Shown: piece after piece, positions 51,971 to 63,917 of the stretch
How positions within the stretch are numbered: position 1 is the stretch's first letter
Layout: every line of letters begins with the position of its first letter
Source: Erythroxylum novogranatense
Taxonomy: Eukaryota > Streptophyta > Magnoliopsida > Malpighiales > Erythroxylaceae
Direction: 5' to 3'
Assembly (NCBI GenBank): GCA_029891385.1
Contig: CM057229.1
Coordinates: 2,666,001 to 2,730,000, forward strand
Length of the DNA: 64,000 nucleotides
Made by a program: the position numbers and the translations under genes
Notes under the pieces: model-generated
Databases searched by the model: none
What the model saw: the letters and a program-made list of their open reading frames with translations, nothing else
Told to the model about the DNA's origin: nothing

Positions 51971-53025
51971 CTCCTACCTCTTTAAAACAAACTACCGACA
52001 AAAGTGTAACAACAATCAATGTTCTATTCAACGACGTCGTGTCACTTGGTCATTGTTTAATATAAATTCTAATTAGTGAAAAGGTTCGCGAAATTTAGAG
52101 GGGCAATCTTACTTCTAATTAGTGAAAACTTAATTTATATTTAAAAATTACTTAAATTTTATTGAATTAATTAAATTAAATATTATGTCATGTTTTTTTT
52201 TTACGGTGACAAAATAATAATATTAGCCTTTTTATAAAATAAGTTTAAAATATGAATTTGGAATTATTAAATAATTTTATAAATTTTTAAGTTTTAGAAC
52301 GAATTTAAGATGATCTTTACAAACAAATTTTATAATTTATTTTAATTTGAATTAAACATATAAATTTAACTCCAATCTTCATGCAGCGTCGTTATAATTT
52401 TTGTATACATTGGAAAGATCTCTTCGAAATTGGAAAGATCTCTTCGAAAATGGCCAAGCATTCGGCCCATAATTTGTCTAGACTGCAAAGTATCGAAAAG
52501 GCCCATATGATTTGTTTTGAATCTCTTTTTTTTTTTAGTCTGTCTATTACCGTCTTTGTTCATAAATTTTAGAGTATACGACCCATCATCTTTATGCATT
52601 TCTTTTGATAATAATAAAATCCACAGGTCAATATTGGATGACTGTAAATTACTTTTTGGTAGATTTTAATCTTGCTAGTTTACATGAATTTTTAAGAACG
52701 TTAATTAGATAACTCGCTCATTAGCTACAACAGCTAATGATTATTCCAATAGATCAAGATGGAATGTACCACCAGCATGTTTGATCAACACTGGACTGTA
52801 TGAAGCATAGTTTTATTAGTAAATACATATAGTTTCAAAATAATAATAATAAAACCCACAATTATTATTTTTTATTAAATACATCATTTTTAATAAATAT
52901 GAACCACATTTTTCAAATAAATTATTTGAGAATTTAATTATTTAAAATTAGTCAATAAATATATTTTTAAGTTTAACATATTTTAAATTTAAATTGATAA
53001 ATATATAAGGGTGAAAAAACAAAAG
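51971..53025. other. Serpin upstream region and AT-rich intergenic DNA
   Basis: Presumed serpin promoter near 51971-52200, then AT-rich DNA. A 20-bp unit (attggaaagatctcttcgaa) is directly repeated at about 52408-52447. No gene supported. Confidence 0.6.
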
Positions 53026-53029
53026 TTAC

Positions 53030-53305
53030 GCTCGGTTATTACAGAATCAGACTCACAATTGGTTATTCAAAGTCTTCTTTCAAATAATCGCGATCTGTCA
53101 TAGGTTGATTTTATTGTTAATGATTGCTTATTTCTTTGTCATTCCATTAATGATGTTCACTTTGGTTATTATAAAAGATCTGCGAACTGTGTAGCTCACA
53201 CTCTTGCGAGAAATGTTAGTTCTATATCAGGTCTTGTTTATTAGGATTTATCATTTTCTGCTTGTATTGCTTCAACTTTAGCTACAGACAATTGTTATTA
53301 ATGAA
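53030..53305 (+). pseudogene. RNase H-like (RVT_3 type) relic of a plant LINE
   Basis: One frame, interrupted by at least two stops, reads ITESDSQLVIQSLLSNNRDL, then VNDCLFLCHSINDVHFG, YYKRSANCVAHTLARN and a LSFSACIASTLA tail. This is the order of the C-terminal RNase H-like domain found in plant LINE-type reverse transcriptases (ESDS..VI, RSAN.VAH.LAR). Nothing of the RT domain is visible upstream. Confidence 0.75.
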
Positions 53306-53428
53306 ATTTTCAGATAGATTAAAAAAAAAGTTATTTACATATATTTCTCCTTAATTTCTCTATCTAAAACGTAAATATTTGAGTTAAATATTTTCAAAGA
53401 AGAAGTTTCAATTTGTTTTAGTTTCAAG

Positions 53429-53850
53429 CAATGTTATGAATACTGCATCAGAGTTTCGATGCGGATTGAACTCTGAGCAGGAATGTCTTGCATCTAGTTT
53501 TAATTTTTTTAATTTATAAAATAATCCCTAAAATTTTTAAAAATTGCAACATAGTCCATATTGGTATATTATACGTTATATTGTATAATATCAACCATGC
53601 TTTAAATTTTTAATAATAAGTAATAATGACAATTAATATGAAATAACAATAATTTTAAATATTTTACATATAAATAATAACCACAATTAATATAAATAAA
53701 GACAATTATCATCATACAATTATAAAATTAAGAATAATACAAAGTATTTAAAATATTACAATAATACAAAATATTTTTAAATTTATAAAATTGTCCTGAA
53801 TTTTTTAAAATTAGAAAATAGTTCATTGTCATATTGTAAAGTTGAAGATT
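53429..53850 (+). repeat. Fragment of the hAT-like repeat family (terminus CAATGTTATGAATACTG)
   Basis: Starts caatgttatgaatactg and matches, through about 53830, the right end of the element at 54174-56125 (inverted) and the sequence from 60829. Shared stretches include tacatataaataataacc and attaatataaataaagacaa. No partner terminus follows, so it is a truncated copy. Confidence 0.8.
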
Positions 53851-54117
53851 ATTTAATTTAGCTTTTTTGTTTATATTTTATTCATCTTAGATTATATATA
53901 TCTTTATTATATTTTAATTATTTCTATATATAATAATTATCGTATATAATATATATCAATATATAATAATTATCTAAATATAATAATTAATTGTAAAATA
54001 ATGAAAATAATTTAAAATTTTGAATTTTGGATTATTTTCTATTTTATCAAAATTTTGAATTATTTTTTAAAATTGTTGTTTTTTCACATTCCATTTTATT
54101 TTACATTTAATTAACGA

Positions 54118-54173
54118 GTAGGAGAGCCATTAATCAAGACCGAACAAGTCTTGATATTGTGTTGGCCCATAAC
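54118..54173 (-). pseudogene. Downstream piece of a split Ty3/gypsy gag
   Basis: Minus-strand frame YGPTQYQDLFGLD then a stop. It continues the gag frame that is interrupted at 56126. The hAT-like element and one copy of its 8-bp target duplication separate the two pieces. Left of 54118 the sequence becomes AT-rich and gag is lost. Confidence 0.8.
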
Positions 54174-56125
54174 CAATGTTAGAATACTGTTTAAATGCGG
54201 ATGGTACAGTAGGAACTTTCCGTTCAATTGGAATCTGCACCGAAAGGAAAAATCTTACTAGTAAAAAATTTCGGCTGGTACAAATTTCGGTACCTTCCAG
54301 ACAATTCCGCAAGAAAATAGTTGGTCAGGGACCATTTTGCAAAATTAAAAATTTTAACCCTAAAAATCCTAACTCTCCGATTGCGGACTGCCTTCTCTCT
54401 CACAGCTCACTCATTGCCGACTCTCCCTCTCAGATTTTGTCTCTCTTCATCTGTCTGTCATTGCCGCCATGCAGAGCTGCTCTGCCCATCATGGCCGCCT
54501 TGCCGCCACCGGTCCTCCTCGGCTCCTCCTCCTCCTCTTCTCCTCTCCGTTGTCGCCACCGGTCCTCCTCTGCTCTGCGTCGCTCTTCTCCTCCTCCTCC
54601 TCCTCGTCTTCTCCTCCACCTCCACCCGAAGACGTGCCGCCTCACCGACCACAGACAACTCTGAGCCTCCGATGCCCCACCAGCCACCGATCCAGACGAT
54701 TGTCTTTTGAAAAATGTCGAAGCTTGCATTTGGTGTATAAACAAAAAACGTAGGCAAGTAATTACATAATAAGAATACAGGAATAAAACAAATCTTTAAC
54801 ATCAAAAAGACAAAAACTGGTGTCTTGGAGGTTGGAGCCCAAGAGTGAGTAGTTAAGTCATATTGGAAATCGTCAAGACCATTAAGAAAGGCATGGATTC
54901 CAAGACCATTAGGAAAGACATGGGAAAAAGGAAAAGTTGTCAAAAACTCATAAATGCTTTTTTTTTTTATAAATAATTATTTTAAAATTTACTGAAAATA
55001 AATATTAAATAATTCAATATTATTAATATAATAATTCAAATTGTTTTGAAATTGAATTTTCACAATTTTGAAATAGAATTTTAAAGTTGATAATTTAAAA
55101 TTGATGGATTGAAGTTAAAGAATACCGTAGGTAAGTAATTTATGTTATTTTGTTATGAATTTGTAATTATGCAAAGATTGTAAAATGGAATTGAAAATTA
55201 GAATTGAAAATTTGAAATTGAAATTGGAATTGTAAAATGGGGTTAGTAACTTAGTATGTAATTAATTAATTATGTATTATGCAAAGATTGTTAAAACTTA
55301 AAATTGAAAGTTGATAATTAACATTTAAACCTAAATGTAAAATTAATAATCAAACGTAAAATTGATAATTAAATGTGAAATTGTAAAATTGATAATAAAA
55401 TTTTGTAAAATTGTAAAAACTTGTTTGAGCATAAAGAAGTGATGTATTGAATGTTTGATGTCAAATTGTGAATATGTTGTAGACTTGTAATTGTATATTT
55501 TACTTTTATATTTACATTTATTAATGTCAATTAAAATTATAAAAGCAATATATATATTATTAATCGTTGTTATTTATGTAATTATTTATTTATAGATTTA
55601 TAATAATAAATTAATAATGATGATAATGATGATGATAATAATAATAATAATAATTTATTAATTATTATTAATAATAATTATTATTATTATTATTAAATTA
55701 TTATTATTATTATTTCTATTCTTATTCTTATTAATGAATTAATTTGTAATATTTTAAATACTTTGTATTATTCTTAATTTGATGTGTGTATGATGATAAT
55801 TGTTTTTGTTTATATTAATTGTGGTTATTATTTATATGTAAAATATTTAAAATTATTGTTATTGACTTATTTCATATTAATTGTCATTATTATTTACTAT
55901 TAAGATTTTGAAAGCATAGTTGACGTAAACAATAAACTAGTAAAGTATACAGTACAAGTGTACAATATACTAATATGGATTATTTTGCAATTTTTAAAAA
56001 TTTTAGGGACTATTTTATAAATTTAAAAAATTATCCGAAACGGTACCCGATATTAACTGGTACCGATATAGTTCCATTCCAGAATCCAATCTAATATCAA
56101 GCCCGATACAGTATTCATAACATTG
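54174..56125. mobile_element. Non-autonomous hAT-like element inserted in gag, 1952 bp, 8-bp target duplication
   Basis: Termini are CAATGTTAGAATACTG (54174) and its inverted match ending CAGTATTCATAACATTG (56125). The flanks cccataac (54166-54173) and cccataag (56126-56133) agree at 7 of 8 bases, and gag reads continuously when the element and one flank are left out, so insertion is certain. An 8-bp duplication points to the hAT superfamily. There is no transposase. The right ~420 bp belong to the family also seen at 53429 and 60829. The left part carries a GC- and CT-rich block (54360-54700) unlike the rest, and 54960-55740 is AT-rich with gaattgaaaat words. Confidence 0.85.
54360..54710 (+). 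other. GC-rich, pyrimidine-rich block inside the hAT-like element, possibly captured coding DNA
   Basis: Open in several frames on both strands, encoding Ser/Pro/Leu-rich low-complexity peptides (for example from ATG 54469). The start, with ctctccgattgcgg and tctctctctc-like stretches, looks like a plant 5' UTR and first exon. I recognise no domain. It could be an acquired 5' end of a host gene or simple CCT-repeat expansion. Confidence 0.4.
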
Positions 56126-56572
56126 CCCATAAGACGTATTTACACCTTCCTTGAAAGCTTCCCATGTGACCGATCCTTGCTCTTCCTTCATTAATCGATA
56201 CCACAGTTGTGCATCACCTTCCAAATTAACAGAAGCAATTCGAACTTTCTCCTCCTCTGGCACCTCATGTATCTCGAAGAAAGTCTCAGCCCTGTAAGCC
56301 CAGCTGGTTGGGTCTTTGGTACCTGAAAACCTTGGAAAGTCTATTTTGATAGTTTTGGGCAGCAATGTTTCCGTAGATCCTCCAATACCACTTGCTCTGG
56401 TTCGGAAACCTCTGTTCTGATTGTTTGAAGACTCTTCTAGCTCCTTTTGTTGTGCCTCCCAATTGTCTAGCCTCGAGTTGAAAGAAGACAACAATTTGCC
56501 CCTGGTCTCCGATAGGCGACTGACCTCCTCTTCTAATTTGTCCATTCGTGAGTCTCGTTCTTGGTTTGACAT
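56126..56572 (-). pseudogene. Ty3/gypsy gag, upstream piece
   Basis: Begins MSNQERDSRMDKLEEEVSRL at 56572 with a coiled-coil start. It then has the retrotransposon gag core: IDFPRFSGTKDPTSWAYRAE, FFEIHEVPEEEKVRIAS and GDAQLWYRLMKEEQG. It is interrupted at 56126 by the hAT-like insertion. The frame shown beyond that point belongs to the insertion. Capsid proteins of this kind package element RNA. No pol remains. Confidence 0.88.
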
Positions 56573-56578
56573 GCCCTG

Positions 56579-56590
56579 GCTCTTATACCA
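56579..56590 (-). other. Primer-binding site of the gypsy fragment
   Basis: Minus strand TGGTATAAGAGC, one base different from the initiator Met-tRNA primer site TGGTATCAGAGC. It lies three bases after the LTR end and seven bases before the gag ATG. Confidence 0.8.
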
Positions 56591-56593
56591 AAT

Positions 56594-56872
56594 TGTTACG
56601 TATCTCTATTGATCGTGATCTTATAACTCGGGCAAAATCTTGTGGTGGAGTGGATTTAGATAGAGAAGGCCACAAGTCTGTAGTGTTTTTCTTATTCTTG
56701 CCCTTCCATGTGATGTCAGGTGGTTGGAACAAGAGAACTGGGAACAATTGATTCACTTCGAAGGGAACCAAACCTCTGTAAAACACACATTGTTTAGGAA
56801 TAATTCTACTTGTCCTTGTATTCATGCTTAGATTATTTATATACAAGTACCCTTAACAAGTACCCTTAACAA
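56594..56872 (-). repeat. 5' LTR of the gypsy fragment (about 279 bp)
   Basis: On the minus strand it starts TGTTAAGGGTACTTG (56872) and ends ACGTAACA (56594), just before the primer site. A TATATAAAT box (about 56845-56836) lies near the start. The terminal 13 bp (tgttaagggtact..) are duplicated, so the start could be 56859. It abuts the copied NAT intron segment exactly. Confidence 0.75.
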
Positions 56873-57141
56873 TATGCTAATGAGTCAGATTCCATCTGTA
56901 CAAGGTTCGTAAAATTTCAAATTATCATGTCTTCAAGATCTTCAAATATTCACTTTCTTCTACACGCAGTTAGATTCAGGATAATGAAATTGAAAATCGA
57001 CACATATATCTAAACTGCTTAAAGATGACTTCATGTGCATCGTAGTTCTAGTTATTGAAAACATATAAAGCACAAAGCAATCACAGAATCTTAGCCCCAC
57101 CAGAGACGCAGACATGTACAAAATATAACATCTTGTATATG
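56873..57141. repeat. Copy of a NAT intron 1 segment
   Basis: Matches 32253-32508 in the same orientation at roughly 93%, apart from two small insertions (a repeated gatcttca and a few bases near gtagttcta). It is bounded on the left by the LTR and on the right by the TIR of the small MULE, so the original copy was probably longer and was cut by both insertions. Confidence 0.85.
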
Positions 57142-57436
57142 AGAGCAGATCCTCTCTCTCATTTAACTCTGTTTTACTCTGTTCACACAAAAAATGGCGT
57201 CAGTTTGTGCTTGAAATTGGACAGCTTCTTAAATGAGACCCACAGGCATCAGCACCAGCTAACCACAAAAATTTAACAATATTAATACATATGAGTTTGA
57301 CTTCTGAACATAGCAAACCATTGGATTTTTTATTAAAACATGCTTATTATTATTTATAAACATCGTTAATTATGTTATTATTATTAGGTGTATATATTTA
57401 TTTATTTAGTTATTAAATTTTATTTTATTATTTTTA

Positions 57437-57476
<40 letters not shown>

Positions 57477-58194
57477 TATTATTTTTATGATTTAAATTTA
57501 TTTCCATAATTATAATAACATTAAATATTAATCTGAACATATACTTATTGTTATTATTATTATTATTATTTAAATTTATTGCCATTATTATAATAATTAT
57601 TAAATTACTTATTGTTATTATTAAATTTATTATAGAGTAATTATTAAATTAATTATAATTGTTATTAAATTAGTTGTTAAATATTTCATAAATCTTTTTG
57701 CTATATGTATTATTATTATTAGTAGTATTATAATTATAATTATAATTTTCTTTATGATTAATAATAATAATAATATAATTGTAATTATAATATAATATCT
57801 GTTAATATATTATTAAATTATCTTCAAAATATAAACTTCAATTTATATTTGATTTAATAACTAAAATAATTTAAATAAATATTAAAGTTTTAGATAAGAA
57901 GATAATTTTAAATGTTTCATTTTATTAATTAATAATTTATTAATAAATATTATATAAGAGATTAAAATAAATTTTATTAATTAAAATTTAAAAAAGCAAG
58001 CTTGAGATAATTTAATAATATAATTTCTGTTAATATATTATTAAATTATCTTCAAAATATAAACTTCAATTTATATTTGATTTAATAATTAAAATAATTT
58101 AAATAAATATTACGTTTTAAGTAAGAAGATAATTTTAAAATGTTTCATTTTATTTAATTAATAAATATTATATAATATATTAAAATAAATTTAA

Positions 58195-58565
58195 TTAATT
58201 AAAATTAAAAAACAAAGCAAAATCAAATGTTAACCTGAGGTGATGACTAGCTGACATCAAAGCTAGATATATAAAAATATTTATTTTCTGACAATGGAGA
58301 TCACTATAAGTAAAGACTCGCAACAAATATGCTGGCATTAATCCTGGAAACTCACACCAAAAGCAAGCATGAAGTGGATGACTTGAATACAATGGTTTGA
58401 GGAACCACGTTCTGTTTTTCCAAGGATTCCATGCATGACTTGGATTAATTCCTGTTGGCTTGGAGCAGTCGTTTCTTCATGAGCTTGTTTAGTAAGACTA
58501 ACTTCATGAGGCGAGCTTGCTCTTTTAGGACAATTTGGCGAGGCGAAATTGCACCGCGTTTTCAT
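58195..58565 (-). other. Possible captured exon inside the small MULE
   Basis: The only balanced-composition stretch in this element. A minus frame from ATG 58565 encodes about 70 residues (CPKRASSPHEVSLTKQAH; QELIQVMHGILGKTERG) and reaches a strong GTGAGT donor near 58350, after ...HFMLAFG. The codons look gene-like compared with the surrounding repeats. I do not recognise the protein. It could be a Pack-MULE acquisition or simply old unique DNA. Confidence 0.4.
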
Positions 58566-59860
58566 TTTAATATTTTAATTAATTTAATTTAATTTAATTT
58601 AATTTTTTATTTTAATTAATTTATTTTATTTTTAATGTATTTTATAATATATAAATTAATTAAACAATTTTAATAAATTATCAATTTTTAGATTTAAATT
58701 TTTATTTTAAAATTAAAATTAAAATAATAGAAAAATAAAATCAAAATATGTGTCACGGTGTAACTTTATAATCACATTGTGATACAAATAAACTCAATTT
58801 TAATTTTAACCTTAAAATTTTATTTAAAAGATTAAAATTAAAATAATAAGAAAAACAAAATCAAAATATGTCATGCAAATCAATTTTAATTTTTATCTTA
58901 TTTATTTAAAAATTAAAATATGTGTGTGACACAAATTAAAATGATTTTATATTTGAATTTTATCTTAAAATTTTATTTAAAATGTGACATATTTTGTATT
59001 TATTATTTTATTTTTCTTAAAATTAAATAAAATTAAAATTAAAAACAAAATGTGAAAAAATTAAAATTAAATACTAAAAAAGCGTCACATTTTAAATAAA
59101 ATTTTAAGATAACAATTAAAATTTAAAATTGCTTTCAATTGTGTCACACGCATATTTTGATTTTTATTATTTTTAAATTTAGTTTATTAAATAAAATTTT
59201 AAAGATAAAATTAAAATTAAAATTGATTTTATTTGTGACACATATTTTGAATTTTTTGTTATTTTAATCTTAATTTGTAAATAAAAGTTTTAAGATAAAA
59301 GATTAATTTTAAAATATGATTTTGTAACACAATTTAATTTTTAAGTTTTAAGATAAAAGATTAAACAGAATAATAACTAGTATTAATAATAAATATATTA
59401 AAAATTATGTATAGTAATAAGTATATAAATTAAAACCGGAAAATAATAATAATAAATAAAATTATAAGAATCATTATATTAATAAGAATACTAAATTTAA
59501 TAATAATAAGAACAAAATTAATAATAATAAACAATTCGATAACATATATTAGAAATAAAGATATATGCATTTAATCATTATAAGGAATTTTATAGTAATA
59601 ATACTAATAATAATAATACTAATACTAATAATAATATTGATAATAAATTTAATTAAATAATTAATAAGATTTATAATAATAAGTATACAAACTAAAGTCG
59701 GAAAATAATAATAATAATAATATAAAATTATAAGCAATATAAAATTAATCAGAATAATAAAATTAAAAATAATAAGAAGAAAATACAATTATAACAAATT
59801 TCATTATAATAATAGAAATTAAATTAATTAATAAATTTAATAATCATAAAGAATATTATA
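58566..59860. other. AT-rich interior of the small MULE
   Basis: Repetitive A/T DNA with many forward and inverted runs of aaaattttat words and several cacat/atgtgtcac motifs in both orientations (58750-59330), suggesting internal foldback. No gene seen. Confidence 0.55.
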
Positions 59861-60422
59861 ATTATAATTATAATTATAATACTACTAATAATAATAATAA
59901 ATATGGGAAAAGGTTAATAAATTTATTAGCAAGGAATTTAATAATAATTACAATAAATTATATAAGTACTCTACAATAAATTTAATAATAACAATAACTA
60001 ATTTAATAATAATATTTAATACTTATTATAATAATGGGAAAAATTAAATAATAATAAAGAATTTTATAATAATAATAATAAGGAATTTTATAATAATAAT
60101 AATAATAATAACAACATTTATAATAATAATAATAATAATCATAAATAAAATTATAATTATAATTATAATACTACTAATAATAATAATACATATAGCAAAA
60201 AGATTTATGAAATTATTAAAACGAATTTAATAACAATTATAATTAATTTAGTAATTACTCTATAATAAATTTAATAATAACAATAAGTAATTTAATAGTT
60301 ATTATAATAATGGCAATAAATTTAAATAATAATAATAATAATAGCAATAAATATATGTTCAGATTAATATTTAATAGTTATTATAATTATGAAAATAAAT
60401 TTAAATCATAATAAAAATAATA

Positions 60423-60427
<5 letters not shown>

Positions 60428-60497
<70 letters not shown>
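60428..60497. repeat. Pure AAT microsatellite in the right arm of the small MULE
   Basis: About 23 uninterrupted AAT units. The left-arm counterpart (ATT at about 57440-57472) is only about half as long, so the two arms changed length independently. Confidence 0.9.
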
Positions 60498-60498
<1 letters not shown>

Positions 60499-60828
60499 TA
60501 AAAATAATAAAATAAAATTTAATAAATAAATAAATATATATATACACCTAATAATAATAACACAATTAATGATGTTTATAAATGATAATAAGCATGTTTT
60601 ATTAAAAATCCAATGGTTTGCTATGTTTAGAAGTTAAACTCATATGTATTAATATTGTTAAATTTTTGTGGCTGGCTGGCGCTGTCCCTATGGATCTCAT
60701 TTAAGAAGCTGTCCAATTTTAAGTACAAACCGACGCTATTTTTTGTGTGAACAGAATAAGACAGAGTTAGATGAGACAAAGGATGTGCTCTCCTCAGATA
60801 TGTATATACTACCACACCCAATGTTATG

Positions 60829-61230
60829 AATACCGTCTGGGACTTGATGCGGATTGGGCTCTGAGCAGGCAGTGCAAGAATCGATCGATCTCAAGATCTG
60901 CTTTGGGATATTTTTAAATTTATAAAATAGTCCTAAACTTTTAAAAATTACAAAATAGTCCATATTGATATATTATACAACTGTCATTGTATACTTTACC
61001 AGTTTCATTATTTACATCAACCATACTTTAAAAATCTTAATAATAAATAATAATGACAATTAATTTGAAATAACAATAATTTTAAATATTTTACATATAA
61101 ATAATAACCACAATTAATATAAATAAAGACAATCATCATAAATATAATTATAAAACTAAGAATAATACAAAGCATTTAAAATATTACAATCATACAATTT
61201 CATCATTATAATAAATAATATTACATATTT
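60829..61230 (+). repeat. hAT-like terminal sequence, probably the left end of the element carrying the hAT relic
   Basis: Starts caatgttatgaatacc and matches 53429-53830 and the inverted right end at 56125 for about 400 bp (tacatataaataataaccac, ataataatgacaatta). It is followed directly by a decayed hAT transposase in minus orientation, so these two parts may form one element that continues beyond the window. Confidence 0.7.
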
Positions 61231-61439
61231 ACATCAAAAGATTCAAAACATCCGATAAAAGAATAATAACTCATTACAAAAGGTTGATGACGAATAAGCA
61301 ATCAAGTAGAAGTTGAACTGAAACAAAATATTACATTTACATTACATACATATAATTTAACATAAACATCAATGATCAAATACAAGTAAAATTAAAGAAG
61401 AGGAAAATAAAACACGAAGTTCAATCGTCAAATGGCAGA

Positions 61440-63790
61440 TACGCTTGAATCAAGACCGACCCCATTGATCATTTAGTACAAAATCCTCATCATTGAGAGG
61501 AGCTTCATCATCATCATCATTTAAATTTAATGCACTAAACGATACGTATCGATCTTTCCCATCCAAGATCATCTTCTTCCATTCAAATCACTCGCATTAA
61601 CCAAATTGGGTTCTTTAAACCCAATCCGCCAAAATATCCATATTATCAATCGCAATTGGATCATTTGAAGAACTTGTGCTACTAAGAGTCCTAGTAAACA
61701 ATTACATTTAATTATTAAAAATATAAGAAATTATATAAAATTAATAATGAAAATAATGAAAATAACATACCTTTCCAAGCTTTAAATTAGAACGAACAAA
61801 ACCAAGTCATTCAACCTCTTATGCTCCAATCTATTCCTTTTCTTGGAATGGATAAATTATATATCTTTCAGGTTTAGTTCACTTGATTCAGACTCACACA
61901 TTGACTTAAAATTGAATCGCAAACTTTCTCAAATCTGGAACACCACATCCAGAAAAGATCCCACCAAGCATTACAAGTTATAAGAAAACAAAGTAGTGTT
62001 ATAAACAAAATAAAGTGATAAATAAATTTCAACAAATAAGAAATAGGAAATAAGTAATACCGGAGAAAGAAGTCTCTTTGTTGAATAGCAATCGACATTC
62101 CAAAATCTCCATAAAGTCTTATAAGCCTCCATTTGTGTGGTTAAAGCAATTTGCATTGAGTCGTGAGGAACAATTGTTGTAATTGTCAAAAGCATTCCTC
62201 TACTAACTTCACTTGCTTTCAACATCCAATCTAAAATACACACTGGGATTCAAAATAAATTTCAAAACAATGGAAGAAAGTTGTCTTCCTCCTCTCATTA
62301 ATGATTGAGATATATGGCTCGTATAAAGAAGGCTTATGTTTGATTGGCTTGATTGATTTCCGCTCTCTCCATAAAGATCAAAATATAACCCATTGTTGGC
62401 TTTTCTTCACTATCACCAACCAAGACCTCACCAAAGGCTCACAAACCCGGATAACGAATTGAGATGCCGACCAAAATTCCTATCTTTCAATGTGATACTA
62501 CAAACCTCCATTCCAAAGATTAGACTAGCGTCGAGAGGTTACCCACTTATCACTTGTGAACATTTGCTTTAACTCCTTCTTCAACAAAAAAATGAAGTGA
62601 TAAGAAATTTGTTGCAAATCTTGTCACAAGTAGATGAGACAAATTCTACCATTGGTAAATTCCTTCTCATCAAATTTAAAACCCACGACGATTATAAATA
62701 AATTTTGTCACCTTTTTGCCTTTTAGTGGTCTCATCAAAAAGGAAAATACCTAGGATTTCCTATATCCTCCAAAGATAAGTCAACGAATGCAACACTGAG
62801 GAGTCAATAAAATGACTTATAGGTATTCTCGCAACCTCATCCTCGCCATTATAAGCGGAATCATTATCGATAATAAACTGAACAATGTTTTCCACCCTAC
62901 TTCATTCACAACTTGATCAAATATCCCAAACAAATTATCAAGATTTCTAATAAGGCCGATACATCAATCGATTTTAAAACATAGAGCCATTAAAACAATA
63001 AACCAAAAATTTATGATAGCTCTTGTCTCCTATTCATCCAACCATCACACATAATTGAAGATCCATTAATACCCCAATTCGCTTCTTCTTTCACCAAATA
63101 AGCTCTCATTTCGAATACACAAAGACAACTCAAAGTTTACCTCTTAAGTCATCAACCGATGGCCCTGTATCCCTGGACCATAAGAGGCTATGACATCTAT
63201 CATAGGTTGATAATAATATGATTGAAGCGTTAAATAATTAACTCAGATTATACCACCATCTACTATCGCCATATCCGCATTGTGAGCATCTCTTGTCTGC
63301 GTTGACTTCTGAATTGAAGGTTGGGCTCTTTGAGTTGTTAAAGTGGTGCAAAGAAACCAGATACCGCTTTCTTTCTTCCTCATTTCAGATTCTCGCAAGA
63401 TCCCGAAATTTGAGATTGAAATTGAACACTACCAAGACTAATCGCCATCGCCACTACCACTTCCACCTCTAACATCTCCATAATCACCACTAAATCGGAA
63501 ATGAACTTCCACTACCAATTTCAAGATTCAATCTTCCCTTCTATCTTTCTCAAATTGTTGTTCCTCAAACAATGTTTTCATCCGCCACTTCACATCACGA
63601 CTTACTTTTTCGTGGTTCCACATCTCCTTTAACTCCATTAAATGCCTCTTGATAGGGTGATTCCTCCACCTTTCAAACGCTTGTTACAAAACAAGCAAAT
63701 TGTATGATTCTTTCGACTAGAACCACACTAGCATGGTTCAAGTTTGGATCATCAGATCTTCCGAACCAGGTTGATCGAAAGTATTTGAAC
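61440..63790 (-). pseudogene. hAT transposase relic (BED finger, DUF659, dimerisation region), heavily frameshifted
   Basis: Minus-strand blocks in order: a BED-type zinc finger near 63720-63610 (ICLFCNKRLKGGGIT, then an RHL-like and a KVSRDVKWRMK piece), a DUF659-like block near 63110-63000 (YLVKEEANWGINGSSIMCDG, WMNRRQ), and the region at 62243-62100 (LKASEVSRGMLLTI, TTQMEAYKT). After these come the dimerisation-domain blocks near 61950-61900 (CGVPDLRKFAIQ) and 61860-61790 (KKRNRLEHKRLNDL). This is the domain order of plant hAT transposases. Stops and shifts occur every few dozen codons. No TIR on the right is visible in the window. Confidence 0.75.
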
Positions 63791-63917
63791 TTCCTTCCAT
63801 TTATCTGTACACAAAAATAAATAACACATAAACTTCCTTCCATTTATCATACACAAAATAAATAATACATAATTTCAAAGACATAATGACAATACATAAA
63901 GCTAATAATTCAAAACA

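Larger units (their letters stand above)
57141..60796. mobile_element. Smaller MULE-like element with about 650-bp TIRs, no transposase
   Basis: The left end gagagcagatcctctctctc (57141) and the inverted right end (60796, reading gagagcacatcctttgtctc) are alike. Similarity then continues inward through tggacagcttcttaaatgag, the ATT arrays and the ttgctatatgtattatta region to about 57790 and 60140. The ends also resemble those of the 16-kb MULE, so both belong to one family. The right arm shows extra internal duplication (around 59.8-60.2 kb, tactactaataataat blocks), and 57780-57830 recurs at 58010-58060. The centre carries a short non-repetitive block (58200-58565). No target duplication could be matched. 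Confidence 0.75.
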
